Below, one piece after another: positions 42,268 to 51,760 of a stretch of DNA of 60,638 nucleotides (positions are counted from its first letter, which is position 1; every line of letters starts with the position of its first letter). The stretch lies in assembly GCA_019118745.1 (NCBI GenBank), contig DWYJ01000035.1, positions 1 to 60,638 on the forward strand, read 5' to 3'. This DNA comes from Candidatus Desulfovibrio gallistercoris (GTDB lineage: Bacteria > Desulfobacterota > Desulfovibrionia > Desulfovibrionales > Desulfovibrionaceae). Made by a program: the position numbers and the translations under genes. Below the pieces are notes generated by a model. The model saw only the letters and a list, made by a program, of their open reading frames with translations. It was not told where the DNA came from and did not search any database.

Positions 42268-44469
42268 CTAAGCAGACGAAGACTTTGCGCGTGACAGAAG
42301 TTCATCCAGCTGATGCGCCGCTTCGCACACATCCTCGTGCAAGATCGTGCCTTGTCCAGCCAAAGTTTCTTCGACAGCGGGCTGGGGGAACGCAGCCACA
42401 GGCAGGCCGAAACTCATGGCCTCCCGGACGGGTAAGCAGTACCCTTCGTGGCCGCTGGTACACAGGAACAGAGATGCGCGCCGGTATAGCCACGCAAGCT
42501 GGCCGGCGCTCAAACCTTCCAGCATACAGACATTTTTCCGCATATTTTCGGGCAACGCCTCCAGCCGTTCCTCAAGCAGCCGGAGCAGCTGCGGGAAGTC
42601 ACCCCTTCCGCCCGCTACCATGACGATGGCCGTATCATCACGGAGGCGTATCAGCTCGTTAAAGAGACGCAGAGCCATATCAGGTCGTTTATGGGGGACT
42701 GCACGGCCCACCCACAGGATGATTTTTGCAGCATCAGGAATTGCTACTGGCTCTGTCGGGATGGATGTCAGTTTATCCAAAGACATGCTTGGGGGGAACA
42801 CTGTCGCCGGAGTGTCTTCCTTTACGTAGGGTAATACATCGTCAAGACTGAAAGCAGAGTTCGCAGCTACCGCGTCAAAGGAGGCAAAGGAAGGATACTG
42901 AAGCCGCGCCCGATCCAGTGCATCAGCAAGTTCCGGACAAGCTTCCCTGAACCAGTGGCTCGGGGTAACGTTGTGATAATAAAGAATCTTTCGACGGCAG
43001 GTTAATCCGACTATCAGAGGCAGGAATTCGTCTTCTGTAGAATAGTGATAGAAAACGATATCATCGGGCTCCGTGTCGTGCTCCAAATCGCCGATGGAAG
43101 AAACTATTCCTGCCAGCCCGGCGCATGATGCATAGGCGTACAAGCGAGCGGGGATGCCATAGCGAATCAGGGTCGCTGCCATTCCCACAGCAAAATTGCC
43201 CACTGCGTCGTTGACCATGATATTTCTGGATACTATCCGAACGGTCTTGCCTCCAGGCCAGAGGTGGGGAGGAAAACCGCTCCCCGCAGCGGCAGCTAAC
43301 TTTTTTTGCTTTTCCTGCAGATAGTTCTGTCGAGCCTCCGCAGTTGTGCACAGGGGCAGCCAGCAGGGGGTGCCCAGTGCACCGTCCGGACTTTGGGCCT
43401 GAAGCATGAGCATCAACGGGCGATGCATATCCACGGCCGTATCCTCGGCTTCGAGGATGAAGGGAAAGCTCTCTCCCGCCGAGTTTTCCAGAAGAGGTTT
43501 CTCCCCCTCCATGCGCAGGGATACAGGCTGAGGAGCGATACTCCAGTGCCCCAGAGAGTGCGTCCCGTCTTGGCTCAAAAAGGAGATCCGCACCTGAGCG
43601 TCTTGAAACTGCCCATTCGCTTTCGGGAAAAACTCTGCCGGAGCAGAGGAGCAATCCAAGTCCTCAACACCAGGAGCCACATGCGCCGGGTAAAATGTCG
43701 CTGTATCCGGGACCTGGACTTTGGGAGCATTGGCCGCCTCGTATTCCTTGATCACGTCACCTACCGGTCCTATCATTCGAATTTTTTTGTTTTCTACCCA
43801 GGCTGCGCGGTCACAGAGGCTGGCAACGCTCGACAGGGTATGGGAAACCATGACGATGGTCACGTCTCGGTTTTCCCGAAATTCCTCAAATTTTTTCTCG
43901 CATTTGCGGGCAAAGGCCAAGTCGCCCACCGCCAAAACCTCGTCTACCAGCAGTATCTCTGGCTTGAGGATGGATACAACTGAAAAGCCCAATTTAGCGT
44001 ACATGCCGGAGGAGTAAGTACGGACAGGCTGATCAATGAAACCCCCCAGATCCGAAAATTCGATGATCTCCTCCGCTTGTGCCTCCACTTCGGCCCGGGT
44101 CAGGCCCAGCAGCACACCATTGAGTACGATATTTTCGCGCCCGGTCAGCTCAGGGTGGAAGCCGGCACCCAGCTCCAAAAGCGGTGAGACTCGCCCGTTG
44201 ACGCATACCTCGCCCTGCTCTTGTACAAGCACTCCGGCGATTAGACCGAGTGTGGTTGACTTGCCTGCCCCGTTGCGCCCGATGAAGCCGAAGCACTCGC
44301 CTTTCTGGATATCAAAACTTACATCCTCCAGCACGGTTCGACGCCGAAACAGTTCTCGTATAACGCTCGGCATGTGGAAGAGTACGTTCTTGATCCCCCC
44401 TGTCACATGCGAATAAGAAGGGTAGCTTTTCCAGACATTACGAAAGGATATGGCGATGTCGTCCGTCAT
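42268..44469 (-). CDS. Wzt-type ABC ATPase fused to a glycosyltransferase
   Basis: 733 residues. Residues 1-~245 are a polysaccharide-export ATPase: Walker A FIGRNGAGKSTTLGL, TYSSGMYAKLGFSV in place of the classic LSGGQ, and ILLVDEVLAVGD as Walker B. Residues ~260-410 are beta-rich, where Wzt proteins carry a glycan-recognition domain. Residues ~430-733 are a GT-B family 4 domain (IILWVGRAVPHKRPDMALRL, LFLCTSGHEGYCLPVREAMS). The ATG at 44469 overlaps the Wzm stop (ATGA). A longer in-frame start is possible but would run into wzm. The fusion ties export to chain modification. Confidence 0.82.
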   Translation of the reverse strand: MTDDIAISFRNVWKSYPSYSHVTGGIKNVLFHMPSVIRELFRRRTVLEDVSFDIQKGECFGFIGRNGAGKSTTLGLIAGVLVQEQGEVCVNGRVSPLLELGAGFHPELTGRENIVLNGVLLGLTRAEVEAQAEEIIEFSDLGGFIDQPVRTYSSGMYAKLGFSVVSILKPEILLVDEVLAVGDLAFARKCEKKFEEFRENRDVTIVMVSHTLSSVASLCDRAAWVENKKIRMIGPVGDVIKEYEAANAPKVQVPDTATFYPAHVAPGVEDLDCSSAPAEFFPKANGQFQDAQVRISFLSQDGTHSLGHWSIAPQPVSLRMEGEKPLLENSAGESFPFILEAEDTAVDMHRPLMLMLQAQSPDGALGTPCWLPLCTTAEARQNYLQEKQKKLAAAAGSGFPPHLWPGGKTVRIVSRNIMVNDAVGNFAVGMAATLIRYGIPARLYAYASCAGLAGIVSSIGDLEHDTEPDDIVFYHYSTEDEFLPLIVGLTCRRKILYYHNVTPSHWFREACPELADALDRARLQYPSFASFDAVAANSAFSLDDVLPYVKEDTPATVFPPSMSLDKLTSIPTEPVAIPDAAKIILWVGRAVPHKRPDMALRLFNELIRLRDDTAIVMVAGGRGDFPQLLRLLEERLEALPENMRKNVCMLEGLSAGQLAWLYRRASLFLCTSGHEGYCLPVREAMSFGLPVAAFPQPAVEETLAGQGTILHEDVCEAAHQLDELLSRAKSSSA

Positions 44470-45239
44470 ATGACCTCTGCGAAACGATGCTGCAGGCTTC
44501 GAAAGGTGATGAGGCCCAATGCCAGAAAGAGCGCGGCATAACCCGCCGCCGGCAGAGCCCATTCTGCTGGGAGCACATTTTCCGCCAGTACGGAGCGCCA
44601 GCAGATGAACAGCGGCGCCACAGGGTTGACATGAAAGACCCAGAGGTACTTTTCTGGCACTATGGAAAGCACGTACATGATTGGCGTGCCGAAAAAGGCC
44701 ACCTGCATGCCAATCCCCACGAGATTGCCCAGATCCCGAAAAAAGACGTTAAGGGTCCCCAGCAGCAACGAAAGTCCATAGGCAGAGGCCAGCGTGAGTA
44801 ACAGCAGGAGAGGAACCCCCCAGATCCAGATAAGGCCTGGACGCATGCCCTCGCTGAACATGAACAGCAGATAGATGGGAAAAGACAGAATAAGATGAAC
44901 CATGTTCTGCAGATTCATGACAAGTGGGATGGCCTGCCGGGGAAAAGCCACTTTCTTGACCAGCGTTGGATTGGCAAGGAAGGTCTGCACGCCCTCATTT
45001 ACGCAGTTGGAAAAGCACTGCCAAGGAAACATGGCAGCAAGCAGAACCACAATAAAATGTGGCACGTTCATTCGCATGAACAGGCCAAATACCACATAGA
45101 ATACAAAGGCATTGGCCAGCGGATTGAGCACTGACCAAAAAAAACCCAGCACACTGCCTTTATAGCGAGTGGTCAATTCTTTGTGCACCAGCACATGCAG
45201 TAGGTCGCGGTACCAGATCCACTTCCGTGGAAGATTCAT
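44466..45239 (-). CDS. wzm: Wzm-type ABC-2 polysaccharide export permease
   Basis: 257 residues with six predicted membrane helices. ELTTRYKGSVLGFFWSVLNP and a C-terminal NPVAPLFICWRSVLAEN are characteristic of ABC-2 permeases for O-antigen, capsule or teichoic acid. With the next gene it forms the exporter, so the glycan is probably finished in the cytoplasm and then flipped. Overlaps both neighbours by ATGA. Confidence 0.85.
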   Translation of the reverse strand: MNLPRKWIWYRDLLHVLVHKELTTRYKGSVLGFFWSVLNPLANAFVFYVVFGLFMRMNVPHFIVVLLAAMFPWQCFSNCVNEGVQTFLANPTLVKKVAFPRQAIPLVMNLQNMVHLILSFPIYLLFMFSEGMRPGLIWIWGVPLLLLLTLASAYGLSLLLGTLNVFFRDLGNLVGIGMQVAFFGTPIMYVLSIVPEKYLWVFHVNPVAPLFICWRSVLAENVLPAEWALPAAGYAALFLALGLITFRSLQHRFAEVI

Positions 45240-46585
45240 GATGCCTCCCGCAGTAGATAGCTGAACTTGCCACGCACACCCACAAAAACCAGTTCATCAG
45301 CCCTTATGCGTCGTACGGGCAGTGAGGGGAACTGCGCATGCACCTTGGCGTGCACATTTTCCCAGTCCGCTTCGGGGGTGACTAGGCGCAATTCTACCGC
45401 CTTGCCGTCTCGCACGACAATCTGAAAGTCCGCGATTTCACCGCAGCGGTCGAGTATGTCCTGGATATAGTGTGTGGGATACTGCGTGCCGTCAATGTCA
45501 ACACTATCGTGTGTCCGACCCGTGATCTCGGTGATCCACCAGCCGTCTTCCCGTTCCTCCAACCGGCCCATATCCCCCATGCGGTAGCGGATGAGCGGCA
45601 TAGCAGGATTGCGGAGATTGGTAAAAACCAGCTCCTTGATCCCGTCTGTCCCGGCTCCATCCAAAGCGTCCGCCGCTTCCGGCCAGACGAGGGAGTCGCA
45701 TACCAGCAGTTCTCCATCAGCGCTATCGACCGGTTCTTGCGCCATGACACCAAACTCGCAGGCTCCATAACGGTTGGAGACGCGCACGCCCAGCATTTCT
45801 TCGATGAGCGCCCGTTGCTTGTCCGTAAGCATTTCGCCCGTTGAGACAAAAACATCGAACAATCCCCGCGCGTTGATGCCGGCACGCTGCACATAGCGGG
45901 CCAAGGCGAACAGGGAGGAGGGGTGCCCTTGTACGAAGCGGGCGCGGGCCTCACGAAGGTCTGCAAGGAGCTGTTCCTGAGAAGCATCGTCAAAGCCACC
46001 AGTATAGATATTGTACCGGTGAAGGACAAAACATTTTTTTGCCTCGATTTCGGGCCAGCGTGGGCGGTGTGTGTCGGCAAAACAGGTGGAAAGATGCGAT
46101 TCACGGAACCAGCGGCGCTTACCAGCCCACTCCAAAACCTGGATGTTTTGGGCGGCTGTCCAGTCCAGACTTTCCTGGTCATAATAAATGGTGGCCGCAA
46201 GGCCAGTGGAGCTGCCGGTTTTTTGTCCACAGACGATCCTGTCGGCATATGCTTCGCTGATGAGGCGTCGCCCCTGCGTGCGCAGAATATCCTTCGTCAG
46301 GTAGGGAAGTTCCTCCAAATAACGGATATCCCGCCGAATGGAGTCAGGGGCGAAATGTCTTTCGGCGAACAGATCCCGATAGTAGGGCACTGTGGCTCCT
46401 GCATGCTCCAGCATAGACGCAAGACGCTCCTGTGCCTGCTTTTTGCGCTCCGCAAAGGGGAGTTTCGCCTCTTTGCGCAATACTCGAAGTTTTGGTGTGA
46501 TGAGGCGGTGCTGAGAGCGTTCTGCCAGTGGATAGACACCGACGACCTTGACCATGCCCCAGATATCCTGCCAGATGTTACGCAC
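45236..46585 (-). CDS. CapK/PaaK-like adenylate-forming enzyme
   Basis: 449 residues of the phenylacetate-CoA ligase-like superfamily. The phosphate-binding loop is CGQKTGSSTGLAAT, the adenosine region is VSNRYGACEFGVMAQEP and the hinge is RYRMGDMGRLEERED. CapK proteins of this type lie in capsule clusters of many bacteria. They may activate an acyl group for transfer to the glycan. It is the first intact gene of the operon. Upstream, a decayed glycosyltransferase and AT-rich DNA occupy more than 1 kb, where the operon promoter should lie. Confidence 0.75.
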   Translation of the reverse strand: MRNIWQDIWGMVKVVGVYPLAERSQHRLITPKLRVLRKEAKLPFAERKKQAQERLASMLEHAGATVPYYRDLFAERHFAPDSIRRDIRYLEELPYLTKDILRTQGRRLISEAYADRIVCGQKTGSSTGLAATIYYDQESLDWTAAQNIQVLEWAGKRRWFRESHLSTCFADTHRPRWPEIEAKKCFVLHRYNIYTGGFDDASQEQLLADLREARARFVQGHPSSLFALARYVQRAGINARGLFDVFVSTGEMLTDKQRALIEEMLGVRVSNRYGACEFGVMAQEPVDSADGELLVCDSLVWPEAADALDGAGTDGIKELVFTNLRNPAMPLIRYRMGDMGRLEEREDGWWITEITGRTHDSVDIDGTQYPTHYIQDILDRCGEIADFQIVVRDGKAVELRLVTPEADWENVHAKVHAQFPSLPVRRIRADELVFVGVRGKFSYLLREAS

Positions 46586-46751
46586 AGATATAGACCTCCC
46601 CCCCCTGTCCTACAGTGGCAGGGAATATGTTGCCCAAGACGCGTTCCATGCGTACGAAGCGGGCGTCTCAAAAATGACGCCGGAGTACAGCGTCGATGGC
46701 CGCTGCATCCCGACGGTCTCCGTCAAACGCGGCTGCTGGGATAGTAATAAA

Positions 46752-47023
46752 TTACCGCAGCTGTCGCAAAGTACACAGCTCGATGAACTCATCCAGCATC
46801 GGGAATCGCGTGGCCACCACAGACAGTCTCGCCGCCAGCAGCTCAAAAGATTTCATGGGGAACATGGCAGCTGAGGAAAAAGAAGAACGTCACGTGAAGC
46901 AACACGCCCTGGCAAAAAATGTCCGAGATGTGTCTTGATTGGAGTGAATCAGGCCAGACCGGGCAGCTGCTCAATCTTTTTGGTCCAGAGCTTTTTTTCC
47001 TCAAGTAGAGTTTGCATAGGCAT
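46752..47023 (-). pseudogene. Decayed glycosyltransferase remnant
   Basis: One frame (46752-46865) encodes MFPMKSFELLAARLSVVATR followed by FPMLDEFIE, close to the PMKxFEYLAAGLPVVATxxP motif of GT-B enzymes; it stops soon after. Upstream in another frame a short start MPMQTLLEEKKLWTKKIEQL breaks at a stop. The pieces suggest a gene reduced by deletions and frameshifts at the head of the operon. Confidence 0.4.
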
Positions 47024-47860
47024 CCTTCTGTACTATATTTTGCCCTGATGCGGGCAGATTGTCAAACGAAAGTTGACGCAAAGAATGCTCCATCCCCCCT
47101 TCATTTTATCGTAGTCGCCATATTGACGATTTTTCGCGACCGAAGGTCTATGAGAAGATTTGCCGGCACCTCTTTCTCAGTCACCTGGAATTTCAGAAGC
47201 CAGGGGAAAACGCCGAGGCAGTCTGGGCGCTGCTCGTTGGCCCGTTCTCTCAGATAGCCTGCATCCGGTTTAGCTGCTCCCCTAAACTATCTGTACCAGT
47301 GGATACGAATGACCTGTTCGTGCAGGAGTGATGCTATGTATTTGAAAATACTGATATATGTATGAAGGGAGGCTTTTCTGTTTTTCCACATCGTATATCG
47401 AGTGATTTTCGCTGTACGCAATAGGTAAAAATATTTATACCATCAGTAATATTTTTGATATGTCTTATGTTGATAATTCCCTTAACAAAACATATTAACT
47501 AATGATGTTGGAAGTATTTATTAAAACAAGACGTTATGCATGAAAACAGTAAAAATTATTTTTGCATAGGTAAGCTACGTTCCAGTTTTCCAGCACGGCA
47601 GGTCGGTGCAGGGAGCTCTGAGTGGATTTTCTTTTCTATAGTGTCTTGAATTATTGTGGGTATCTGTTGAGCATATGCACTTTATATGTGAAAATTTTTC
47701 CAGTGATAAAATACAGAAAATTTTTTGATAAATCAATCTATATAAATGTCATGGCTGCATTTCCTTGCGTCAAAAATATAGTGAAGATAAATTGGGGACA
47801 CCTTCCGCAGGATACGAAAAAAGGGCTCACGACATCACCCGCAAGTCCTTGTTTCATTTT
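47024..47860. other. AT-rich region at the head of the glycan segment
   Basis: About 840 bases with low GC, especially 47330-47760. A plus-strand open stretch near 47127-47331 is gene-like in composition but unrecognised. No RNA gene or intact protein gene was found. The glycan operon promoter (minus strand) is expected here. Towards 47800 the sequence becomes similar to the right end of the second island segment. Confidence 0.4.
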
Positions 47861-47908
47861 CTGGAGCTGGCGAAGGGACTTGAACCCACAACCTGCTGAT
47901 CGCAAATT
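47861..47908 (-). repeat. Internal att site: diverged copy of the tRNA-Thr 3' part
   Basis: CTGGAGCTGGCGAAGGGACT, then GAACCCACAACCTGCTGAT, match the intact tRNA region at 52655-52694 with a few changes. The left flank (GATACGAAAAAAGGGCTCAC) also resembles the flank of the intact gene (GATACGAAAAAAGGGGCAC). This marks the joint of two tandem insertions. Confidence 0.65.
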
Positions 47909-48201
47909 GAAGGAAAAATAAATCAAAATCAACATATTGTGAATAGTTCTACATCATGTGCGTGGTGCAGGTGGGGCTTTTCCTCCCCCATTCCCTCCAC
48001 ACTTTTTCCATACCCCCTTGCCTTCATTGCTTATAGCCTAAAACCTGTGCTGCAGTGGAAGCAAATGAAGCGGCATGGCCATGAGGCGTGTGCCCGTCTC
48101 ATTGGTTATGTGGTGCTGGGCGGTGTTTTGCTGTCCTGTGACGTGTCCGCCGCTCTGGAGCGATCACGCGCTCAGGTGCGGGCTCCGGGATCTCCCATGC
48201 C

Positions 48202-51200
48202 TCAACCGGCACGGCGGGCGCGTCGACGGCCGGAGAAGAGTTGGAAGAGGGGGGTCGACAGCCTCCGCCCCGTCCGGCAGGCTGGAAAAAGCCATAAGAC
48301 TGGCCCTGTTCGCCCGGCGGGTGTGAAATCGTAATCCCCCGGCCGGTATCTTCGTTTCGGGATACCCTCGAAACGGAGGACGCCACAGGGGGCTTTCTTT
48401 TTGATAGACTTTCCCTGTCTTTTCGTTCTCCCACATACCTGTTGTCCAGCAGCGCTCCGGCTCTTCTTCGCCGTGGCGTGTGACAATTCGCAGCGCAAGT
48501 CCGGTTGCACGCGGGAAAGCCGCGTTTTTTCCGCGAAAACGCCAGGCCGTATGGTTTGAAACGCTTTGTGTTCCAAACTGGAACTGCTCAGGAACATGAG
48601 GTTGACGCCGTCGTCGGGAACAGGTAGAGTTTCCGCAACAGGCGCGTTCGCGCTCTGGGAAAGCTCCTCATGGCCCCGACTTTGAGCATCGGGTTTCAAG
48701 CCGTGGGGTGCTTTTCCTTTCTCTGTGCCGGAGATATCGGCATTCAGATTGTAAAACAGATTCCCGTTGGCATCTTCAAGCAGGGTGAACCCGCTCCGCA
48801 GCCTTTCCCCACCAAGCTCAACCTCACATTCAAACCAATGCGCCCTTGAAAATTCGTCGCCTCTTCCCGACGTCGTCTCCGTCCTCACATATTCGGCGTT
48901 CTCCAGTATCGAACGCAGGAAAGGGAATAGCTGCCACTTTCGCTTGTCCGCTCCGGCGTTGATATTCTTGCGCCACCCCTTGCCTGAGAAGCGTATTTTC
49001 TTGTCGGCAAATTCCGGTGATTTATTGTGTACCGGCCTGCCGTGTTCGCTTTCGTATTTCAGGGCGTCATGATACGTCTTCGCGGCGGCGATGTATTCCC
49101 TGATGTCCGCGCCGTTCGGCACGCCCAGCTCGTCCCCGCGCACGACCACGGCGGGCGTGCCGCTTTCCCGCGCCTGAAAGAACACCTGTCCCGTCCCGTC
49201 ATTGACGCCCAGCCTGTCACGGAGTATGTTCATCACATCGCCCCGGTTCGCTCGGGCCACGTGCACCACACTACCTTCGGGAAAGCGGACCGTGTTGAGC
49301 GAACCGGGGTCGATTATTTTTGTCAGCTCATGGTCGTAGAAGCGGTTGCCGTTTCCATCCTCCCGCAGCACGAAGCCCACCACATATTCCTGCCCGTCCA
49401 GTCTGATCCTGTTCGCAAAGATATGCGACATGAGACCGGGCTTTTTTTCTATGGAGTCCAGATGGATGCCGGACTCGATGATTTGCGGGATGAACGGAAC
49501 GGAACGGGCCAATATCTCATCGAACCCGTGGGAAAGACTTGCCTTGATGCCGCGTGGCGTCACGGAAACATCCCACCCCTGGTCGGCGTTGCGGATAGTC
49601 ATTCCTTCAGGGTAGCTTTGCCGCGCCCACGCCTTGACCGCTTCACGCAGAGCTTCGGGTGACGCCTCAATGGCCTTCCCCTCGCCGAACCACAGCGAGC
49701 TGTCCGCCTCAATGGGCGGCAGGGCCGCGAAGCGTTGGGCCTTTTCGTTGCCGCCCGGCGCGGCTGTCTCGTCCAGTCTCGACTGGTACAGCGTCGGCTG
49801 CGCCTCACGCAACTTGACCAGATCGGCGTCGGTGTATACTGTGTTGTTGGAAGCATTGGAGGGGACAACCAAAGGAGAAGCAGCTCCGGAGCCGATGTCC
49901 CGCCAATGTTTCCATTTCTTCTCGTTGACATAACGGGTATTTTTTTTGAGCTGCCGCAAAAACCATGTGTTGGCAGGGACGCCGCTGTTCTCCTTGGCAT
50001 AGGCGCTCTTCACGATATTTACACGTGCACCTAGCTTCCCTTTTGCCTGCAACGCCACGGGCACGACGACCGTCGCCCCGTCGGCGTCGGTAAGCTCCAG
50101 CATGAAGACCAGATCGCCCCTGGCCCTGCCCGCCGGGCTGTCGGAATCAAAAACGGCAACGGGGTCGGCCAGCGCGGCTGGTATCTGCTTCCACAGCTCC
50201 GGCGTCATATTGGGGTGCGTGCCGTCAAAGACATGCGGCGCGGCGTACACGCCGCCCTGTGCGGCGGCCTTGCCGGCCACGGTATTTCTGCCCAGCAGCC
50301 GCATGACCAGCGGCGTTTGCCCCAGCATTTTGACTGGCTGGCTCGGGGGAACTCCAGCCGCCACGATGTTGTCCACCGCCGCGCCGAAATCACGAATGTC
50401 CCGCTCCAGACTGGCGCGGGCCGTATCTCCGAGGGGCGTTTGTTCGTACAGCGCTGCCTGATGCAGACCGCCCCCGTCCGCCGCAAGAAAAGACTTTCCT
50501 TTGTCGATATCCGAGGCTATGCTATTTTCACCGCTTTGGCCTCGTTGTGAAGCGCGGTGTGCAACCAAAGGGTTCCCTTCCCGGGGAAGAGTGGAATGCG
50601 CTCCCTCCCAAAGCGGCACTTTGTTCTTGTACTGCGTTTTGCGTACCGGCCCAGCCGTCACCACCTGATAAAAGTCCCCGCTTTCGGCAAATTCCAGCCG
50701 TACCATGACCCTGCCCTGTGGCCGCATAGCCCTTGAAACAAGGTCATATTTTCTGCCGTTCCCGTCTACGTCGTAGACGGCATCAAGATTCCCGAGAACA
50801 AACTTGACGAACTCCCGCCCATCGGGGAAACCCAGAGCGCGGATCTCGCCGCCGTGCCGGTCTTCGATATGCTGCAGGCCGAGGTCGTTCAGGACGATCG
50901 CTCCGGTTTTGTCCAGGCTGAGTGTGGCGGCAATTTCCCGAGTCACCTGCCCCAAGGCGACACCGTTGTCGGGATAGATGACCTCCTCCCCGCTGGCGGG
51001 CTGGAGCAGGGAAATGCCCTTGCCCCCGTCCGTCATCTCGCCGCTCTTCCCGCGCACCACGGAGCGCTGCCGCAGCAGGGTCGCCGCATCGAGTCCGTAA
51101 CGGGCGGCAAAGGTCTTTGCCTGTTCCGCGTGCAGGGTGGCGTAATATTCGGCCAGATGCGGCGCATAGCCCGCCCGGACGTATTCCTCCTTCAGCCGTG

Positions 51201-51255
51201 TCCGTTCTCCGCCGGTCTCGGCATCGGTCGCGCTGCGGGCGCGGATGGCGGTCAT
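48202..51255 (-). CDS. Phage-type polyvalent protein with MuF-C-like and nuclease-like domains
   Basis: About 1017 residues from ATG 51255. Domains in order: a short helical start (KTFAARYGLD), a ~100-residue unit with HIEDRHGGEIRALGFPD, a MuF C-terminal-like unit (PVAVFDSDSPAGRARGD, VANIV-like NIVKSAYAKENSG, NTRYVNEKKW), and two related nuclease-like units (MSHIFANRIRLDGQEYVVGF; FECEVELGGERLRSGFTLLE). Such mixtures are known from phage and conjugative-element polyvalent proteins that may carry injected effector or toxin activity. The last ~130 residues read through a copy of repeat family 1, so the natural C-terminus is probably lost. Its N-terminal boundary is uncertain. Confidence 0.55.
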   Translation of the reverse strand: MTAIRARSATDAETGGERTRLKEEYVRAGYAPHLAEYYATLHAEQAKTFAARYGLDAATLLRQRSVVRGKSGEMTDGGKGISLLQPASGEEVIYPDNGVALGQVTREIAATLSLDKTGAIVLNDLGLQHIEDRHGGEIRALGFPDGREFVKFVLGNLDAVYDVDGNGRKYDLVSRAMRPQGRVMVRLEFAESGDFYQVVTAGPVRKTQYKNKVPLWEGAHSTLPREGNPLVAHRASQRGQSGENSIASDIDKGKSFLAADGGGLHQAALYEQTPLGDTARASLERDIRDFGAAVDNIVAAGVPPSQPVKMLGQTPLVMRLLGRNTVAGKAAAQGGVYAAPHVFDGTHPNMTPELWKQIPAALADPVAVFDSDSPAGRARGDLVFMLELTDADGATVVVPVALQAKGKLGARVNIVKSAYAKENSGVPANTWFLRQLKKNTRYVNEKKWKHWRDIGSGAASPLVVPSNASNNTVYTDADLVKLREAQPTLYQSRLDETAAPGGNEKAQRFAALPPIEADSSLWFGEGKAIEASPEALREAVKAWARQSYPEGMTIRNADQGWDVSVTPRGIKASLSHGFDEILARSVPFIPQIIESGIHLDSIEKKPGLMSHIFANRIRLDGQEYVVGFVLREDGNGNRFYDHELTKIIDPGSLNTVRFPEGSVVHVARANRGDVMNILRDRLGVNDGTGQVFFQARESGTPAVVVRGDELGVPNGADIREYIAAAKTYHDALKYESEHGRPVHNKSPEFADKKIRFSGKGWRKNINAGADKRKWQLFPFLRSILENAEYVRTETTSGRGDEFSRAHWFECEVELGGERLRSGFTLLEDANGNLFYNLNADISGTEKGKAPHGLKPDAQSRGHEELSQSANAPVAETLPVPDDGVNLMFLSSSSLEHKAFQTIRPGVFAEKTRLSRVQPDLRCELSHATAKKSRSAAGQQVCGRTKRQGKSIKKKAPCGVLRFEGIPKRRYRPGDYDFTPAGRTGPVLWLFPACRTGRRLSTPLFQLFSGRRRARRAG
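48470..48600 (-). repeat. Dispersed repeat, family 1, partial copy
   Basis: Contains GAAAGCCGCGTTTTTTCCGC, GCCAGGCCGTATGGTTTGAAAC and CGCTTTGTGTTCCAAAC, matching the right two thirds of the inverted copy at 58168-58313. The AGAGCATTTT-type end is altered. It lies within the 3' end of the polyvalent-protein frame. Confidence 0.5.
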
Positions 51256-51429
51256 GGTGCGGGGCTGGCTGGCCCATCTGGGGCAGCCCTGGTAATGACG
51301 GTGGGGCCGGCCAGCTGGCTGCCCGGCGTCTGTCGGGGGCTGACCGCCACGGCGGGCGGGCACGTCCGGGCCGCGGATTGCCGCGCCACCCGCTGGTGGA
51401 GACGCCTTGAAGGGCACCGCGGATCGCAT

Positions 51430-51519
51430 ATGCGCCGGGAAGAAGCCGCAGCAATGGTGGAACATCTGGAAGCCATGTACCGGGAGTTGGAAGACATGAT
51501 CCAACGAAAGGGAGACTGA
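51430..51519 (+). CDS. Small helical protein or gene fragment before com
   Basis: 29 residues, MRREEAAAMVEHLEAMYREL then EDMIQRKGD, charged and helical, ending 32 bases before the com remnant. The frame is open well upstream, so it may be the 3' end of a truncated phage gene. Function unknown. Confidence 0.3.
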   Translation: MRREEAAAMVEHLEAMYRELEDMIQRKGD

Positions 51520-51551
51520 CAGAGGCGGGGGCGCAAGCCATGACACTGACA

Positions 51552-51760
51552 ATGGAGACGATCTAGGAGATCCGCTGTCGCCAGTGCGGCAAAATACTGC
51601 CAAAAGGCTGGGCCGAAGTGGCCCATATCGAGTTCAAATGTCCCGCTGCGGGGCGTACACCATACTGCAAGACTCGCGCCCCGATCATGCGGGCCGTGGA
51701 GCCTCTCCGGTGGAGGCACCGTGGCCACAAAACGCAGAACGTACCATCCGTCGGTCCTGA
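51552..51760 (+). pseudogene. com: Broken com gene (zinc-finger translational activator of mom)
   Basis: The frame starts METI, then an amber stop (TAG, 51564-51566) where homologues would have Gln, then EIRCRQCGKILPKGWAEVAH and IEFKCP. A frameshift restores CGAYTILQDSRP and ends at 51758-51760. The two CxxC knuckles (CRQCGK and KCP-CGA) match Com proteins of Mu-like phages. Com normally activates translation of the adjacent mom gene, and a mom-like remnant follows. Both defects make it inactive. Confidence 0.6.

Noticed and set aside
47622..47921. 99-codon frame crossing the middle att site
   Set aside because: AT-rich, ends inside the tRNA-like copy, no recognisable domain; the tail resembles flanking sequence also present before the intact tRNA.
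51256..51603. N-terminal extension of the polyvalent protein to 51603
   Set aside because: The extra ~116 codons are Pro/Ser-rich without family signs and run antisense to the com remnant and a small plus-strand frame; ATG 51255 is preferred.
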